Source of the DNA: Pseudomonas sp. BN417
Lineage (GTDB): Bacteria; Pseudomonadota; Gammaproteobacteria; Pseudomonadales; Pseudomonadaceae
Direction: 5' to 3'
Length of the DNA stretch: 64,000 nt
Assembly (NCBI RefSeq): GCF_029871205.1
Contig: NZ_SSOJ01000076.1
Coordinates: 167 to 64,166, forward strand
Positions 54,632 through 63,195 of this stretch are shown in pieces. The notes below the pieces were generated by a model. That model saw only the letters and a list, made by a program, of their open reading frames with translations. It made no database searches and had not been told where the DNA came from. Positions within the stretch are counted from its first letter, which is position 1, and the number at the start of each line of letters is the position of its first letter. Both the position numbers and the translations under genes were made by a program.

Positions 54632-55966
54632 ATGCAACGCATCTTCCGTGACATCAAGATCATGCTCCTGGCCAACCTCTGGTTGATTCCGGTGCTGGCC
54701 GCGCTGGTCGGCGCCCTCTTCTACTTCGTCGCCCCGCCGCCGCCCATGCACGCCCGCCTGGCCACTGGCAGCCCCACCGGCGGCTACAGCGCCTTCGGCG
54801 AGAAGCTCAAGGCCGAGCTGGCCAAGCAGGGCTTCGAACTGGAGCTGGTGCGCAGCAGCGGCTCCCTGGACAATCTGGCCAAGCTGCAGACCGGCGAGGC
54901 GGAGATCGCCCTGGTGCAGAGCGGCCAGGAACTCACCCTGAGTACGAACGAGCGCCGCCACCTGCACGGCCTCGGCGTGATGTTCCAGGAGCCGGTCTGG
55001 CTGTTCAAACGCAAGGGGCTGGAGATCGACACCATGGGCGACCTGCTGCAGCTGCGGGTGGCCATCGGTGCGCCGAACAGCGGCACCCGCTCGGTCAGCG
55101 ACGCGATCCTCGGCGCCAACCAGATCCCCCCGGAACGCTACCCGCCGCAGTGGCAGGCCATCAGCGGCAGCTCGGCGGCCAACGCCCTGCTTGCCGGCGA
55201 GCTGGATGCCGGCTTCTTCCTCGGCCCGGCGGAGAACGCCGTGGTACAGCGCCTGGCCGCCCAGCCCGAACTGGACCTGGTAAGCCTGCGGCGCAGCGCG
55301 GCCTACCGCGCACGCCTGCCCTACCTGACCAAGCTGGAGGTGGGCGAAGGCCTGCTCAACCTGGCCAACAACAGCCCATCCCAGGACATCCGCACCCTGG
55401 CGCCCGTGGCGACGCTGGTGGCCAGCGACGACTTCCACCCCTCGCTCACGCCATTGATCCTCGACGCCGCTCGCGAGGTGATGAAGAACGGCAGCCTGCT
55501 CGATCCACCGGGCACCTATCCCAGCGTCAAGCCGCAGACGCTGCGGACCCTGGACGAGGCGGACTACTTCTACGAGAAGGGCCTGCCGATCCTGCAGCGC
55601 TACCTGCCATTCCGCATCGCCTCCCTGGCCGATCGCTACATCATCCTGCTGATCCCGCTGCTGGTGATCATGATCCCGCTGTCCAAGATCATCGGTCCCA
55701 TCTACCGCTGGCGCATCCGCGCACGCATCTACCGCTGGTACAAATACCTGCGCGAGATCGACCGCAAGCTGGACAGCGGCACCCCACCGGACCATCTGAG
55801 TGCCGAGATCGAGCACCTGGAAAAGTTGGAGCAGCGCCTGGCCAAGGTGGAGGTGCCGCTGTCCTACTCCAACGAGCTGTACGACCTGCACATGCACCTG
55901 CGCTACGTGATCAATCGGTTGCAGGCAGTGCAGAGTCGGCAGGCAGCCGAGGATCAGGTCGGGTAA
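54632..55966 (+). CDS. TAXI-family TRAP solute-binding protein with membrane anchors
   Basis: 444 residues. N-terminal transmembrane helix (about 12-34, ANLWLIPVLAALVGALFYFV), then a TAXI receptor domain (about 40-315) with the family start ARLATGSPTGGYSAFGEKLK and pattern GEAEIALVQSGQ. A second helix (about 335-355, YIILLIPLLVIMIPL) is followed by a basic, helical cytoplasmic tail of about 90 residues (IEHLEKLEQRLAKVEVPL, coiled-coil-like). No TRAP permease gene lies nearby, so it may not feed transport. Its promoter lies in the 111-base gap to the divergent sbcD. Confidence 0.85.
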   Translation: MQRIFRDIKIMLLANLWLIPVLAALVGALFYFVAPPPPMHARLATGSPTGGYSAFGEKLKAELAKQGFELELVRSSGSLDNLAKLQTGEAEIALVQSGQELTLSTNERRHLHGLGVMFQEPVWLFKRKGLEIDTMGDLLQLRVAIGAPNSGTRSVSDAILGANQIPPERYPPQWQAISGSSAANALLAGELDAGFFLGPAENAVVQRLAAQPELDLVSLRRSAAYRARLPYLTKLEVGEGLLNLANNSPSQDIRTLAPVATLVASDDFHPSLTPLILDAAREVMKNGSLLDPPGTYPSVKPQTLRTLDEADYFYEKGLPILQRYLPFRIASLADRYIILLIPLLVIMIPLSKIIGPIYRWRIRARIYRWYKYLREIDRKLDSGTPPDHLSAEIEHLEKLEQRLAKVEVPLSYSNELYDLHMHLRYVINRLQAVQSRQAAEDQVG

Positions 55967-56035
55967 ACTGGCGCACTTTTCCCGCCGGTGCGCCCGCGCG
56001 CCGGATGAGCCATCTTCCCCATTGGTCGAACGCCC

Positions 56036-57043
56036 ATGCCCATCCGCCATTGCATCGTCCACCTCATCGACAAGAAGCCCGACGGCAGCGCCGCCGTGCT
56101 GCATGCCCGGGATAGCGTACTGGGCGAATCCCAGGCCATGGAAAACCTGCTGGCCGACCTCAACGAGAGCTACAACGCCAAGCAGGGCAAGGCCTGGGGC
56201 TTCTTCTTCGAGGAATCCGGGGCCTATCCCTTCAGTGGCTGGCTGAAGGAGTACCAGGACGGCACCCGCGATTTCACCGCCTTCAGCCGCCAGGCCGTGG
56301 AACACCTGCAGAAGCTGATGGAGGAGTCCAACCTCTCCACCGGCGGCCATGTGCTCTTCGCCCACTACCAGCAGGGCATGACAGACTACCTGGCGATCGC
56401 CCTGCTGCACCACAGCGAAGGCGTGACCGTGACCGACGCCCTCGAAGTGGCGCCGGCCAAGCACCTGGACCTGGGCCAGCTGCACCTCGCCGCGCGCATC
56501 AACATATCCGAGTGGCAGAACAACCAGCAGTCCCGGCAGTACATTTCCTTCATCAAGGGCAAGAACGGCAAGAAGGTGTCGGACTACTTCCGCGACTTCA
56601 TCGGCTGCCAGGAAGGCGTCGACCCGCCGAGCGAGACCCGCACCCTGCTCAAGGCGTTCAGCGATTTCGTCGAGAGCGAGGACCTGGCCGAGGAGCAGGC
56701 CCGCGAGAAGACCAAGACCCTGGTGGACTACGCCAGCACCCAGGCCAAGCTGGGCGAGCCGATCACCCTGGACGAACTTTCCGGCCTGATCGACGAAGAG
56801 CGCCCGCGCGCCTTCTACGACCACATCCGCAACAAGGACTACGGTCTGTCGCCGGAGATCCCGCCGGACAAGCGCACCCTCAGCCAGTTCCAGCGCTTCA
56901 CCGGCCGCGCCGAGGGCCTGTCCATCAGCTTCGAAGCCCACCTGCTGGGCTCGAAGATCGAGTACGACGAAGGCCGCGACATGCTGATCATCCGCCAGCT
57001 GCCGACCCAGCTGAAAGATCAGCTCAAGCGGCGCAAGGACTGA
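56036..57043 (+). CDS. yejK: Nucleoid-associated protein YejK (NdpA)
   Basis: 335-residue member of the NdpA (37-kD nucleoid) family: [16 protein letters not shown] at the start, [37 protein letters not shown] and the middle [23 protein letters not shown]. It binds the nucleoid; the exact function is not established. Start ATG at [10 protein letters not shown]. Confidence 0.95.
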   Translation: MPIRHCIVHLIDKKPDGSAAVLHARDSVLGESQAMENLLADLNESYNAKQGKAWGFFFEESGAYPFSGWLKEYQDGTRDFTAFSRQAVEHLQKLMEESNLSTGGHVLFAHYQQGMTDYLAIALLHHSEGVTVTDALEVAPAKHLDLGQLHLAARINISEWQNNQQSRQYISFIKGKNGKKVSDYFRDFIGCQEGVDPPSETRTLLKAFSDFVESEDLAEEQAREKTKTLVDYASTQAKLGEPITLDELSGLIDEERPRAFYDHIRNKDYGLSPEIPPDKRTLSQFQRFTGRAEGLSISFEAHLLGSKIEYDEGRDMLIIRQLPTQLKDQLKRRKD

Positions 57044-57049
57044 AGACGA

Positions 57050-57081
57050 CAGGCCCGGCGAATGCAGGGCCTGGTCTTTCT
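57050..57081 (+). terminator. Probable terminator of yejK
   Basis: CAGGCCC and GGGCCTG form a seven-bp stem with a ten-base loop, followed by GTCTTTCT. Confidence 0.65.
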
Positions 57082-57110
57082 ATTCAGCAGGAGTTCCGTT
57101 GGGGCACGAA

Positions 57111-57211
57111 CCTGTGGGGGCGAATTCATTCGCTATGGGCTGCGCAGCAGCCCCGATCGATCCCGATGGCAGCCCTTCGGCCTGCTTAGCGAATGAATTC
57201 GCCCCCACAGG
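57111..57211. repeat. Perfect 25-base inverted REP pair
   Basis: The 25 bases at 57111-57135 are exactly inverted at 57187-57211, with a 51-base GC-rich centre that can itself fold (ggctgcgcagcagcc). The same motif occurs once at 204-226. It lies between the convergent yejK and GST genes. Confidence 0.9.
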
Positions 57212-57229
57212 AAGAGCGCAGTCCTCTGC

Positions 57230-58165
57230 TTAGATTGCCTCGATGCGGAACCCCAGCCGCGGGAAGTGCACATGCACCACGCCGGCGCGCTCGTCCTCGC
57301 GGCGCAGGATGATTTCCTCGCGGCCGGCGAACAGCAGCTCGCCTTCCACCGGGTCGACGCCATAGTCGGTCGCCGCCACCAGCACCTTCTGCCCGGGGGC
57401 GAATCCGTTGGGATCGACGAAGTCCTCGCTGGGCAGGGCCGCCGGGGTGGCATTGCGGGCGATCTCCAGGGCATCAATCGAGGACAGCTCGCTCGCTGCG
57501 CCATGGCCGAAGCCCAGCACCCGGCCGAGCCAGGCGGCCACTTCCGGGTATTCGTCCACCAGGGGTGCGGTCAGCGGGGTGCCCTTGAGGAACCAGAGGC
57601 AATGGGCCAGGGAAAAGTCGGCGATGGAGGGCTCGCCGAAGAGGAAGTCTCCCTCGCTGCGCGCCAGCTGCTGTTCGGCGCGTGCGATGATCGCCGGCCA
57701 GTTGTGCCTGGCCTGCTCCAGCGGCAGGCGGCTGGCACTGCCGCCGCTGAAAAAACCGGCGCGGTCGGCGATGAAGGCCTTGATCGCCTCCGGCGGCAAC
57801 TTGCCGAAGCGCAGCGCCACGGCTTCGGGCTGGAACGCCAGGGCCACGGCGTGCTGGAACACCACCGAGTCCACCCAGAGGGCGAAACTGGCAACATTGA
57901 ATTCCTGACCTTCCGGGAACAGCGCCGGGGTGGATTTCTCCGCCTCCAGGCGGCGGGCGATCAGCGCCGTGTCGCAATAGACATCGGCGCCCACCTGCAG
58001 CACCGGAGTCTTGCGGTAGCCACCGGTGAGCGCGGTGAGATCGGGCTTGGGCATCACCGGCGAGATCATCACCGAGCGCCAGGAGAGTTGCTTGAAGCCC
58101 AGCATCAGGCGGGCCTTCTCGGCGAAGGGCGAAGTCGGATAGTGGTGCAGGATCAGCTCGTGCAT
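57230..58165 (-). CDS. Glutathione S-transferase family protein with extra C-terminal domain
   Basis: 311 residues. The N-terminal thioredoxin-like domain (LILHHYPTSPFAEKARLMLG) has a serine where the GST-type nucleophile is expected, with YRKTPVLQVG and DTALIARRLE typical of GSTs. An all-helical domain follows (about 95-210). Beyond the usual ~215 residues there is a 90-residue beta-rich extension (VDPNGFAPGQKVLVAATDYGVD, RLGFRIEAI). The start at 58165 is chosen because MHELILHHYP fits the family; a longer frame runs upstream with no homology. Substrate unknown. Confidence 0.88.
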   Translation of the reverse strand: MHELILHHYPTSPFAEKARLMLGFKQLSWRSVMISPVMPKPDLTALTGGYRKTPVLQVGADVYCDTALIARRLEAEKSTPALFPEGQEFNVASFALWVDSVVFQHAVALAFQPEAVALRFGKLPPEAIKAFIADRAGFFSGGSASRLPLEQARHNWPAIIARAEQQLARSEGDFLFGEPSIADFSLAHCLWFLKGTPLTAPLVDEYPEVAAWLGRVLGFGHGAASELSSIDALEIARNATPAALPSEDFVDPNGFAPGQKVLVAATDYGVDPVEGELLFAGREEIILRREDERAGVVHVHFPRLGFRIEAI

Positions 58166-58250
58166 GACGGTCTCCGCGTCAGGTCTGTGGATAACCCAGC
58201 TTACCCGGCCGGGCCGGGGCGGCCCATGCCCTGCGCCTGATGACGCGGCA

Positions 58251-58538
58251 TCAGCCGGCTGGATGGAGTTGCACCAGGCGCTCCTTGGCCGCCTTGCGCA
58301 GTTGCTTGATGGCGCGCTCGCGGCGCAGGGCCTCGCCCTTGTCGGCGCAGGCCTCGACGAAGACCAGGGCCTGGGCCGGGCTGGAATGGAAGAAGCGCGC
58401 GCCCTTGCCGCTCTGGTGCTGCGTGAAGCGCCGCTGCGGGTCGTCGCTGATGCCGCAATAGAGCGCGCCGTTCTCGGCACGCACCAGGTAGACGAACCAG
58501 GGCTTGGCGGCGGGGGTGACGTCGGCGGTTTCGGGCAT
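58251..58538 (-). CDS. GIY-YIG nuclease-domain protein (YhbQ-like)
   Basis: 95 residues with [28 protein letters not shown], where the YVYLL-type and GIS segments stand for GIY-YIG, and the conserved Arg and the later Glu in [20 protein letters not shown]. Small single-domain proteins of this type bind or cut branched DNA; roles are poorly known. Minus strand, 86 bases upstream of the GST gene and downstream of the NTF2-like gene. Confidence 0.9.
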   Translation of the reverse strand: MPETADVTPAAKPWFVYLVRAENGALYCGISDDPQRRFTQHQSGKGARFFHSSPAQALVFVEACADKGEALRRERAIKQLRKAAKERLVQLHPAG

Positions 58539-58585
58539 TGGCGGGTCCTGATGGAAGCCGCCGCATTAGGCATTGCCTCACCGGG

Positions 58586-59071
58586 TCAAGACAAGTCCCT
58601 CAGCGTCCCGGCCCGGTAGGCGGCCAGGCCCCGCGCGGCCTGCTGGCGAATGGCGTTCTGCACCGCCGGTAACCAGCCCAGCAGCAGGCCCTTGGCGCCC
58701 AGTGCCTGCCGTGCCCAGCGCCAGAGGTCGAAGCTGTCGTGGTGCTCGATGATCTTGCCGTCGGCGAAGAGGAAGCGTGCCTGGATGCGGTTCTCCACCA
58801 TGCGCCCGGTTTGGCTGAACAGGTAGGTGGCCACCCAGTTGGCGCGGCCGGTGAGGTCATCGGCCTCGACGCCGTCGAAGGTCAGGCTGAACTGCTGGGC
58901 GCGACTGGCGAGCATGCGCCACATGTCGGCCGCCTCCTCGCCATTGAGGTCGGGGAACACCGGGTCGCTGAAATGCACGTCAGGGCTGTAGCACTCGGCC
59001 ATGGCCTCGGCATCGAGGCGCTGGAAGGCCTGGTAGAAGCGGGTGATGAGTTCGGCATTGGGATGGGCCAT
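58586..59071 (-). CDS. Nuclear transport factor 2 (SnoaL-like) family protein
   Basis: 161 residues with the cone-shaped fold signature: LITRFYQAFQRLDAEAMAECYSPDVHFSDPVF at the start, FDGVEADDLTGRANWVATYLFSQTGR, and IEHHDSFDLWRWARQALG. Proteins of this fold hold small hydrophobic ligands or act as isomerases. The start MAHPNAELITRFYQ is chosen by the fold; a longer frame continues upstream into the divergent gene. It is divergent from the GlxA-type regulator. Confidence 0.88.
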   Translation of the reverse strand: MAHPNAELITRFYQAFQRLDAEAMAECYSPDVHFSDPVFPDLNGEEAADMWRMLASRAQQFSLTFDGVEADDLTGRANWVATYLFSQTGRMVENRIQARFLFADGKIIEHHDSFDLWRWARQALGAKGLLLGWLPAVQNAIRQQAARGLAAYRAGTLRDLS

Positions 59072-59189
59072 GGACGACTCCGGCAAGGACTGTATGGCTA
59101 GCAGTATTGACCCGGATGGCCCGGACGGCGATTGGCGGCATCGCCAACTTTGTGTCAATAATCGCCAACCCTGCCGCCGAGCCCTCCCC

Positions 59190-60143
59190 ATGATCCGCGT
59201 CGCCCTCTTCGTCTGCCCGCAGACCGTCTGCTCCAGCCTGGCCATGGCCGATGACGCCTTCCGCCTGGCCAACCAACTGGCCGGGGAGCCGCTGTTCCAG
59301 GTCCAACGCTTCAGCCGCAACGGCCTGCCTGTGGACATCGGCATGGCCGAGATACGCGTGGACGGCGGCCTGCCCCTTGCCGAGGCGGCCGACCTGGTGC
59401 TGCTGACGGCCACCGGCGTGGCGGTGGAGCAGACACTGGCCAGCAACAGCGAGTTATTGCCCTGGCTGGCCGCACGCCCGGATACCCAGCAACTGGCCAG
59501 CTTGTGCAGCAGCGCCTTCCTGCTGGCCGCCTCGGGTCGCCTCGATGGCCGCCGCGCCACCACCCACTGGTTGCTGGCACCGGCCTTCCGGAAACGTTAT
59601 CCACAGGTGCGGCTGGAGCCCGAAGCGCTGCTGACCGAGGACGGCAACCTGTTCTGCTCCGGCGGCGCCCAGGCCGGTCTCGACCTCTGCCTGCACCTGA
59701 TCGCCTGGCACGGCGGCCATTGGCTGGCGCAGCGAGTCGCCGGCGCCCTGGTGTTCGATCTGGAGCGCGGCCTCCAGTCGCGCTTCGCCCCCTTGCTGCC
59801 GGCGGCGGGCAAGGATGACCCGCAGATCGGACCGTTGCTGCTCTGGCTGCAACGCCACCTGGACGAGCCGCTGGACCTGGACGCCCTGGCCGCCCGCGCC
59901 CACTGCTCCAGCCGCACCCTGCTGCGGCGCTTCAAGACCACCACCGGCCTGACCCCGAACGCCTACCTGCAACGCCTGCGCATCAGCGCCGCGCAGACCG
60001 CCCTGCGCAATCCGGCGCGCTCCCTCGAGCAGGTGGCGGCCCAGGTGGGCTACGCCGACCGGGCGACCTTCGCCAAGTTGTTCAAGCAGCTGTGCGGCGA
60101 GACGCCAGGGGCGTTCAGAAGACGGCTGAGGAGCCACCTGTAG
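59190..60143 (+). CDS. GlxA-type AraC-family regulator
   Basis: 317 residues: an N-terminal DJ-1/PfpI-like domain (about 1-170, IRVALFVCPQTVCSSLAMADDAFRLAN, LASLCSSAFLLAASGRLDGRRATTHW), and a C-terminal AraC double helix-turn-helix (about 215-317, LDLDALAARAHCSSRTLLRRFKTTTGLTPNAYLQRLRI, EQVAAQVGYADRATFAKLFKQLCGETPGAFRR). The cysteine in LCSSAFLL marks the nucleophile-elbow position. It faces the NTF2/GIY-YIG/GST genes 118 bases away, so it may control them. Confidence 0.93.
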   Translation: MIRVALFVCPQTVCSSLAMADDAFRLANQLAGEPLFQVQRFSRNGLPVDIGMAEIRVDGGLPLAEAADLVLLTATGVAVEQTLASNSELLPWLAARPDTQQLASLCSSAFLLAASGRLDGRRATTHWLLAPAFRKRYPQVRLEPEALLTEDGNLFCSGGAQAGLDLCLHLIAWHGGHWLAQRVAGALVFDLERGLQSRFAPLLPAAGKDDPQIGPLLLWLQRHLDEPLDLDALAARAHCSSRTLLRRFKTTTGLTPNAYLQRLRISAAQTALRNPARSLEQVAAQVGYADRATFAKLFKQLCGETPGAFRRRLRSHL

Positions 60144-60172
60144 GTTGTGGCTGAGCGAAGCGAAGCCCAACG
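60141..60172. repeat. Single GTAGGTTGTGGCTGAGC repeat
   Basis: A 32-base copy of the right-hand end of the element at 49737-49820, in opposite sense, directly after the AraC gene stop. Confidence 0.65.
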
Positions 60173-60633
60173 CCGCCCTCTCCCCCTGCCCCCCGCCCTG
60201 CGTCCCAGCCTGATCGCTTCGCGCTCAGTCGTTCATCGGCACCGGAAGCGGTACTTCCGAATGCTTGCCGCTTCGCCCCTGAAGAGGAGAGGGGTGACTC
60301 GCGCCGACAGCGACCAAACCATCCTGAAGCCCAAACGGGCCTGAAGCTGAGAGAAAGCGGTAGGGCAACGACCCCGCCCCGTCAGGAGGCCGAGTGGGTG
60401 GTGCGGCATTCCGACGACTGCCAAAGGGAGTCGCCTGGGAAGGCGAAACGAAAAGCAGAGGCAGACTCGGTAATGAGTCAGGCAAGAAATCCCACGCCAG
60501 CGCTCTCGCCCTGCTCACCAACCACCCGGTTCCACCCTGCGGAACCACCTTCGATTGTCCTCCCGCCGCCCGCGCGGTTAGCTGAAGGCCAGCCGCGCAA
60601 CGCGGTCGCCGATCCACGAGGAGAACAACAACA
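60173..60633. repeat. Intergenic stretch with degenerate repeat element, copy 2
   Basis: About 460 bases between the GlxA-type gene and the M20 amidohydrolase. The core at 60396-60423 matches the window-start element (85-112). Bases 60410-60450 also carry an agtcgcctgggaaggcgaaac-type hairpin. Short frames cross this region but have no recognisable product. The promoter of the downstream amidohydrolase must lie in here; no clear box was fixed. AGGAG precedes its ATG. Confidence 0.55.
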
Positions 60634-61845
60634 ATGGCTCGTTACGCACATATTCAATCCTGGCTCGACGACATCGCCGTCGAGCTCAAGGCACTGCGCC
60701 AGGACATCCACGCCCACCCCGAACTCGGCTTCGAAGAACAGCGCACCGCCGCCCTGGTGGCGCGCCTGCTGGAGGAATGGGGCTACGAGGTGCATACCGG
60801 CATCGGCCGCACCGGCGTGGTCGGCGTGCTGCGCAACGGCGATGCCGCCCGCACCCTGGGCTTGCGCGCCGACATGGATGCCCTGCCCATCATCGAAGAC
60901 ACCGGCCTGGCCTACAGCAGTTGCCACACCGGGCGCATGCACGCCTGCGGCCACGACGGCCATACCGCGATGCTGCTGGGCGCAGCGCGCTACCTGGCGG
61001 CCACCCGCAACTTCGAGGGCACCCTCAACCTGATCTTCCAGCCCGCCGAAGAAGGCCAGGGCGGTGCCGAGGCCATGCTCGCCGACGGCCTGCTGGAACG
61101 CTTCCCCTCCGAGGCGCTGTTCGGCATGCACAACATGCCCGGCCTGGAAGCCGGCCACCTGTGCTTCCGCGAAGGCGCGTTGATGGCCTCCCAGGACCTG
61201 CTGGAGGTGGTGATCGAAGGCGTCGGCGGGCACGGCTCCATGCCGCACCTCTCCGTCGACCCGCTGGTGGCCGCATCCAGCGCCGTGATGGCCCTGCAGA
61301 CCGTGGTGGGGCGCAACGTCGACCCGCAACAGGCGGCGGTGGTCACCGTCGGCGCCCTGCAGGCCGGCGAAGCGGCCAACGTGATTCCCCAGAGCGCCCT
61401 GTTACGCCTGAGCCTGCGCGCCCTGGACGCCAAGGTGCGCGAGCAGGTGCTGGAGCGGGTACAGGCAATTATCCACAGCCAGGCGCAAAGCTACGGTTGC
61501 CGCGCCAGCATCGAGCACCGCCCGGCCTACCCGGTGCTGGTCAACAGCGCACAGGAAACCGCCTTCGCCCGGCGCATCGGCGAAGCGCTGGCCGGCGCCG
61601 ACCAGGTGCTGGATGCCCCCACCGTGATGGGCAGCGAGGACTTCGCCTGGATGCTCCAGCGCTGCCCCGGCAGCTACCTCTTCATCGGCAACGGTGCGGG
61701 TGCAGGGCGGCCGATGGTGCACAACCCCGGATACGACTTCAACGACCAGATCCTGGTGCGCGGCGCCGCGTACTGGGCCGCGCTCACGGAAGCCTGGTTC
61801 CAGGCCCCGCCCGCGCCTTCCCAGGCTTCTGCCACCGCCGCCTAG
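60634..61845 (+). CDS. M20-family amidohydrolase (HipO/hippurate type)
   Basis: 403-residue metal-dependent amidohydrolase of the M20D group. Metal-site features: LRADMDALPI, HACGHDGHTAMLLGAARYL, the catalytic QPAEEGQGGAEAM, and HGSMPHLSVDPLVAA. The dimerisation domain is about 185-300. Family members cleave N-acyl amino acids, hippurate or N-carbamoyl or indole-acetyl conjugates. ATG preceded by AGGAGAACAAC. It is followed 24 bases later by an MHS transporter and then an amidase, so a catabolic cluster is likely. Confidence 0.93.
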   Translation: MARYAHIQSWLDDIAVELKALRQDIHAHPELGFEEQRTAALVARLLEEWGYEVHTGIGRTGVVGVLRNGDAARTLGLRADMDALPIIEDTGLAYSSCHTGRMHACGHDGHTAMLLGAARYLAATRNFEGTLNLIFQPAEEGQGGAEAMLADGLLERFPSEALFGMHNMPGLEAGHLCFREGALMASQDLLEVVIEGVGGHGSMPHLSVDPLVAASSAVMALQTVVGRNVDPQQAAVVTVGALQAGEAANVIPQSALLRLSLRALDAKVREQVLERVQAIIHSQAQSYGCRASIEHRPAYPVLVNSAQETAFARRIGEALAGADQVLDAPTVMGSEDFAWMLQRCPGSYLFIGNGAGAGRPMVHNPGYDFNDQILVRGAAYWAALTEAWFQAPPAPSQASATAA

Positions 61846-61869
61846 CCCAATAGTTTCCGGAGAATCCCC

Positions 61870-63195
61870 ATGCACGCTTCCCAGAGCGGAACCTCACGCG
61901 CCCGCCAGGTGACCGCCGCTGTCATCGGCAACGCCCTCGAGTGGTACGACTTCATCGTCTACGGCTTCCTGTCGAGCATCATCGCCCGGCTGTTCTTCCC
62001 TTCCGACAGCGAGTACGCCTCGCTGCTGATGGCGCTGGCCACCTTCGGCGTCGGCTTCTTCATGCGCCCGGTGGGCGGCGTGCTGCTCGGCCTCTACGCC
62101 GACCGCAAGGGCCGCAAGGCAGCCATGCAACTGATCATCCTGCTGATGACCCTGGCCATCGCCCTGATCGCCTTCGCCCCCGACTACGCGGCCATCGGTA
62201 TCGGCGCACCGCTGCTGATCGTGATCGCCCGCATGCTCCAGGGCTTCGCCACCGGCGGTGAATACGCCAGCGCCACCGCCTTCCTGGTGGAGAGCGCGCC
62301 GGCCAACCGCCGCGGCCTCTACGGCGCCTGGCAGTTGTTCGGCCAGTGCCTGGCGGTGTTCGCTGGCGCCGGCATGGGCGCCCTGGTGACCCACACCCTC
62401 TCCCCTGAGGCGCTGGACGGCTGGGGCTGGCGGATGCCATTCATCCTCGGCCTGCTGATCGGCCCGGTGGGGCTGTGGATGCGCCGCCACATGGAAGAAA
62501 CCGAGGCCTTCCTCGATGCCCGGGAGGAACACCAGGGCGAGCCCATCCGCCTGCTGCAGGTGTTGCGCGAGCATCGCCGGGCCGTGCTGGTGACCATGGG
62601 CACCACCATCAGCGGTACCGTGGCCTTCTACGTGGTGCTGGTGAACATGCCCACCTTCGCCCACAAGCAACTCGGCCTACCCCTGGACCAGGTGTTCATG
62701 GTGCAGATGCTGGCGGTGGCGCTGATGACCCTGATCATCCCCCTGGCCGGCGCGCTGTCCGACCGCATCGGCCGGCGTCCGGTTCTGTTCGGCGGCACCC
62801 TGGCCTTCTTCCTGCTGGTCTACCCGCTGTTCTCATGGGTCGCAGAGGCCCCGAGCGTGGAACGCCTGCTGGTGATGCAACTGCTGCTGTGCAGCATGAT
62901 CGGGGTGTCGTACGGCCCGGCCCCCACCGCCGTCGCCGAGCAATTTCCCACCCGCGTGCGCTCCACCGGTCTGGCCCTGGCCTACAACGTCGCGGTGATG
63001 CTGTTCGGCGGCTTCGCGCCCTTCATCGTCACCTGGCTGACCCAGGTGGGCGGCACGCCGGTGGCGCCAGCCTTCTATGTGCTCTTTGCCTCGTTCGTCG
63101 GCCTCGCCGCCACCTGCTTCCTGCGTGAAGGCGCTCCCGTCGCCCTGGAACGCCAACGCCGCAACCCGCTCGCCACTTCCGCCCGGAGCCTGTGA
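61870..63195 (+). CDS. MHS-family (metabolite:H+) transporter
   Basis: 441-residue major-facilitator protein with 12 predicted transmembrane helices. The MHS signature appears at the start as VTAAVIGNALEWYDFIVYGFLSSIIA, with GVGFFMRPVGGVLLGLYADRKGRKAAM in loop 2-3 and ARMLQGFATGGEYASATAFL. It imports organic acids or similar compounds with protons. The start is ATG with CGGAG upstream. The amidase begins immediately after the stop codon. Confidence 0.93.
   Translation: MHASQSGTSRARQVTAAVIGNALEWYDFIVYGFLSSIIARLFFPSDSEYASLLMALATFGVGFFMRPVGGVLLGLYADRKGRKAAMQLIILLMTLAIALIAFAPDYAAIGIGAPLLIVIARMLQGFATGGEYASATAFLVESAPANRRGLYGAWQLFGQCLAVFAGAGMGALVTHTLSPEALDGWGWRMPFILGLLIGPVGLWMRRHMEETEAFLDAREEHQGEPIRLLQVLREHRRAVLVTMGTTISGTVAFYVVLVNMPTFAHKQLGLPLDQVFMVQMLAVALMTLIIPLAGALSDRIGRRPVLFGGTLAFFLLVYPLFSWVAEAPSVERLLVMQLLLCSMIGVSYGPAPTAVAEQFPTRVRSTGLALAYNVAVMLFGGFAPFIVTWLTQVGGTPVAPAFYVLFASFVGLAATCFLREGAPVALERQRRNPLATSARSL

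Noticed and set aside
57111-57211. REP pair considered as a CRISPR-like array
   Set aside because: Only two inverted, not direct, copies, no regular spacers and no cas genes.
60398-61033. A 211-codon frame before and into the M20 gene
   Set aside because: It starts in a degenerate repeat and overlaps the well-supported amidohydrolase in another frame.
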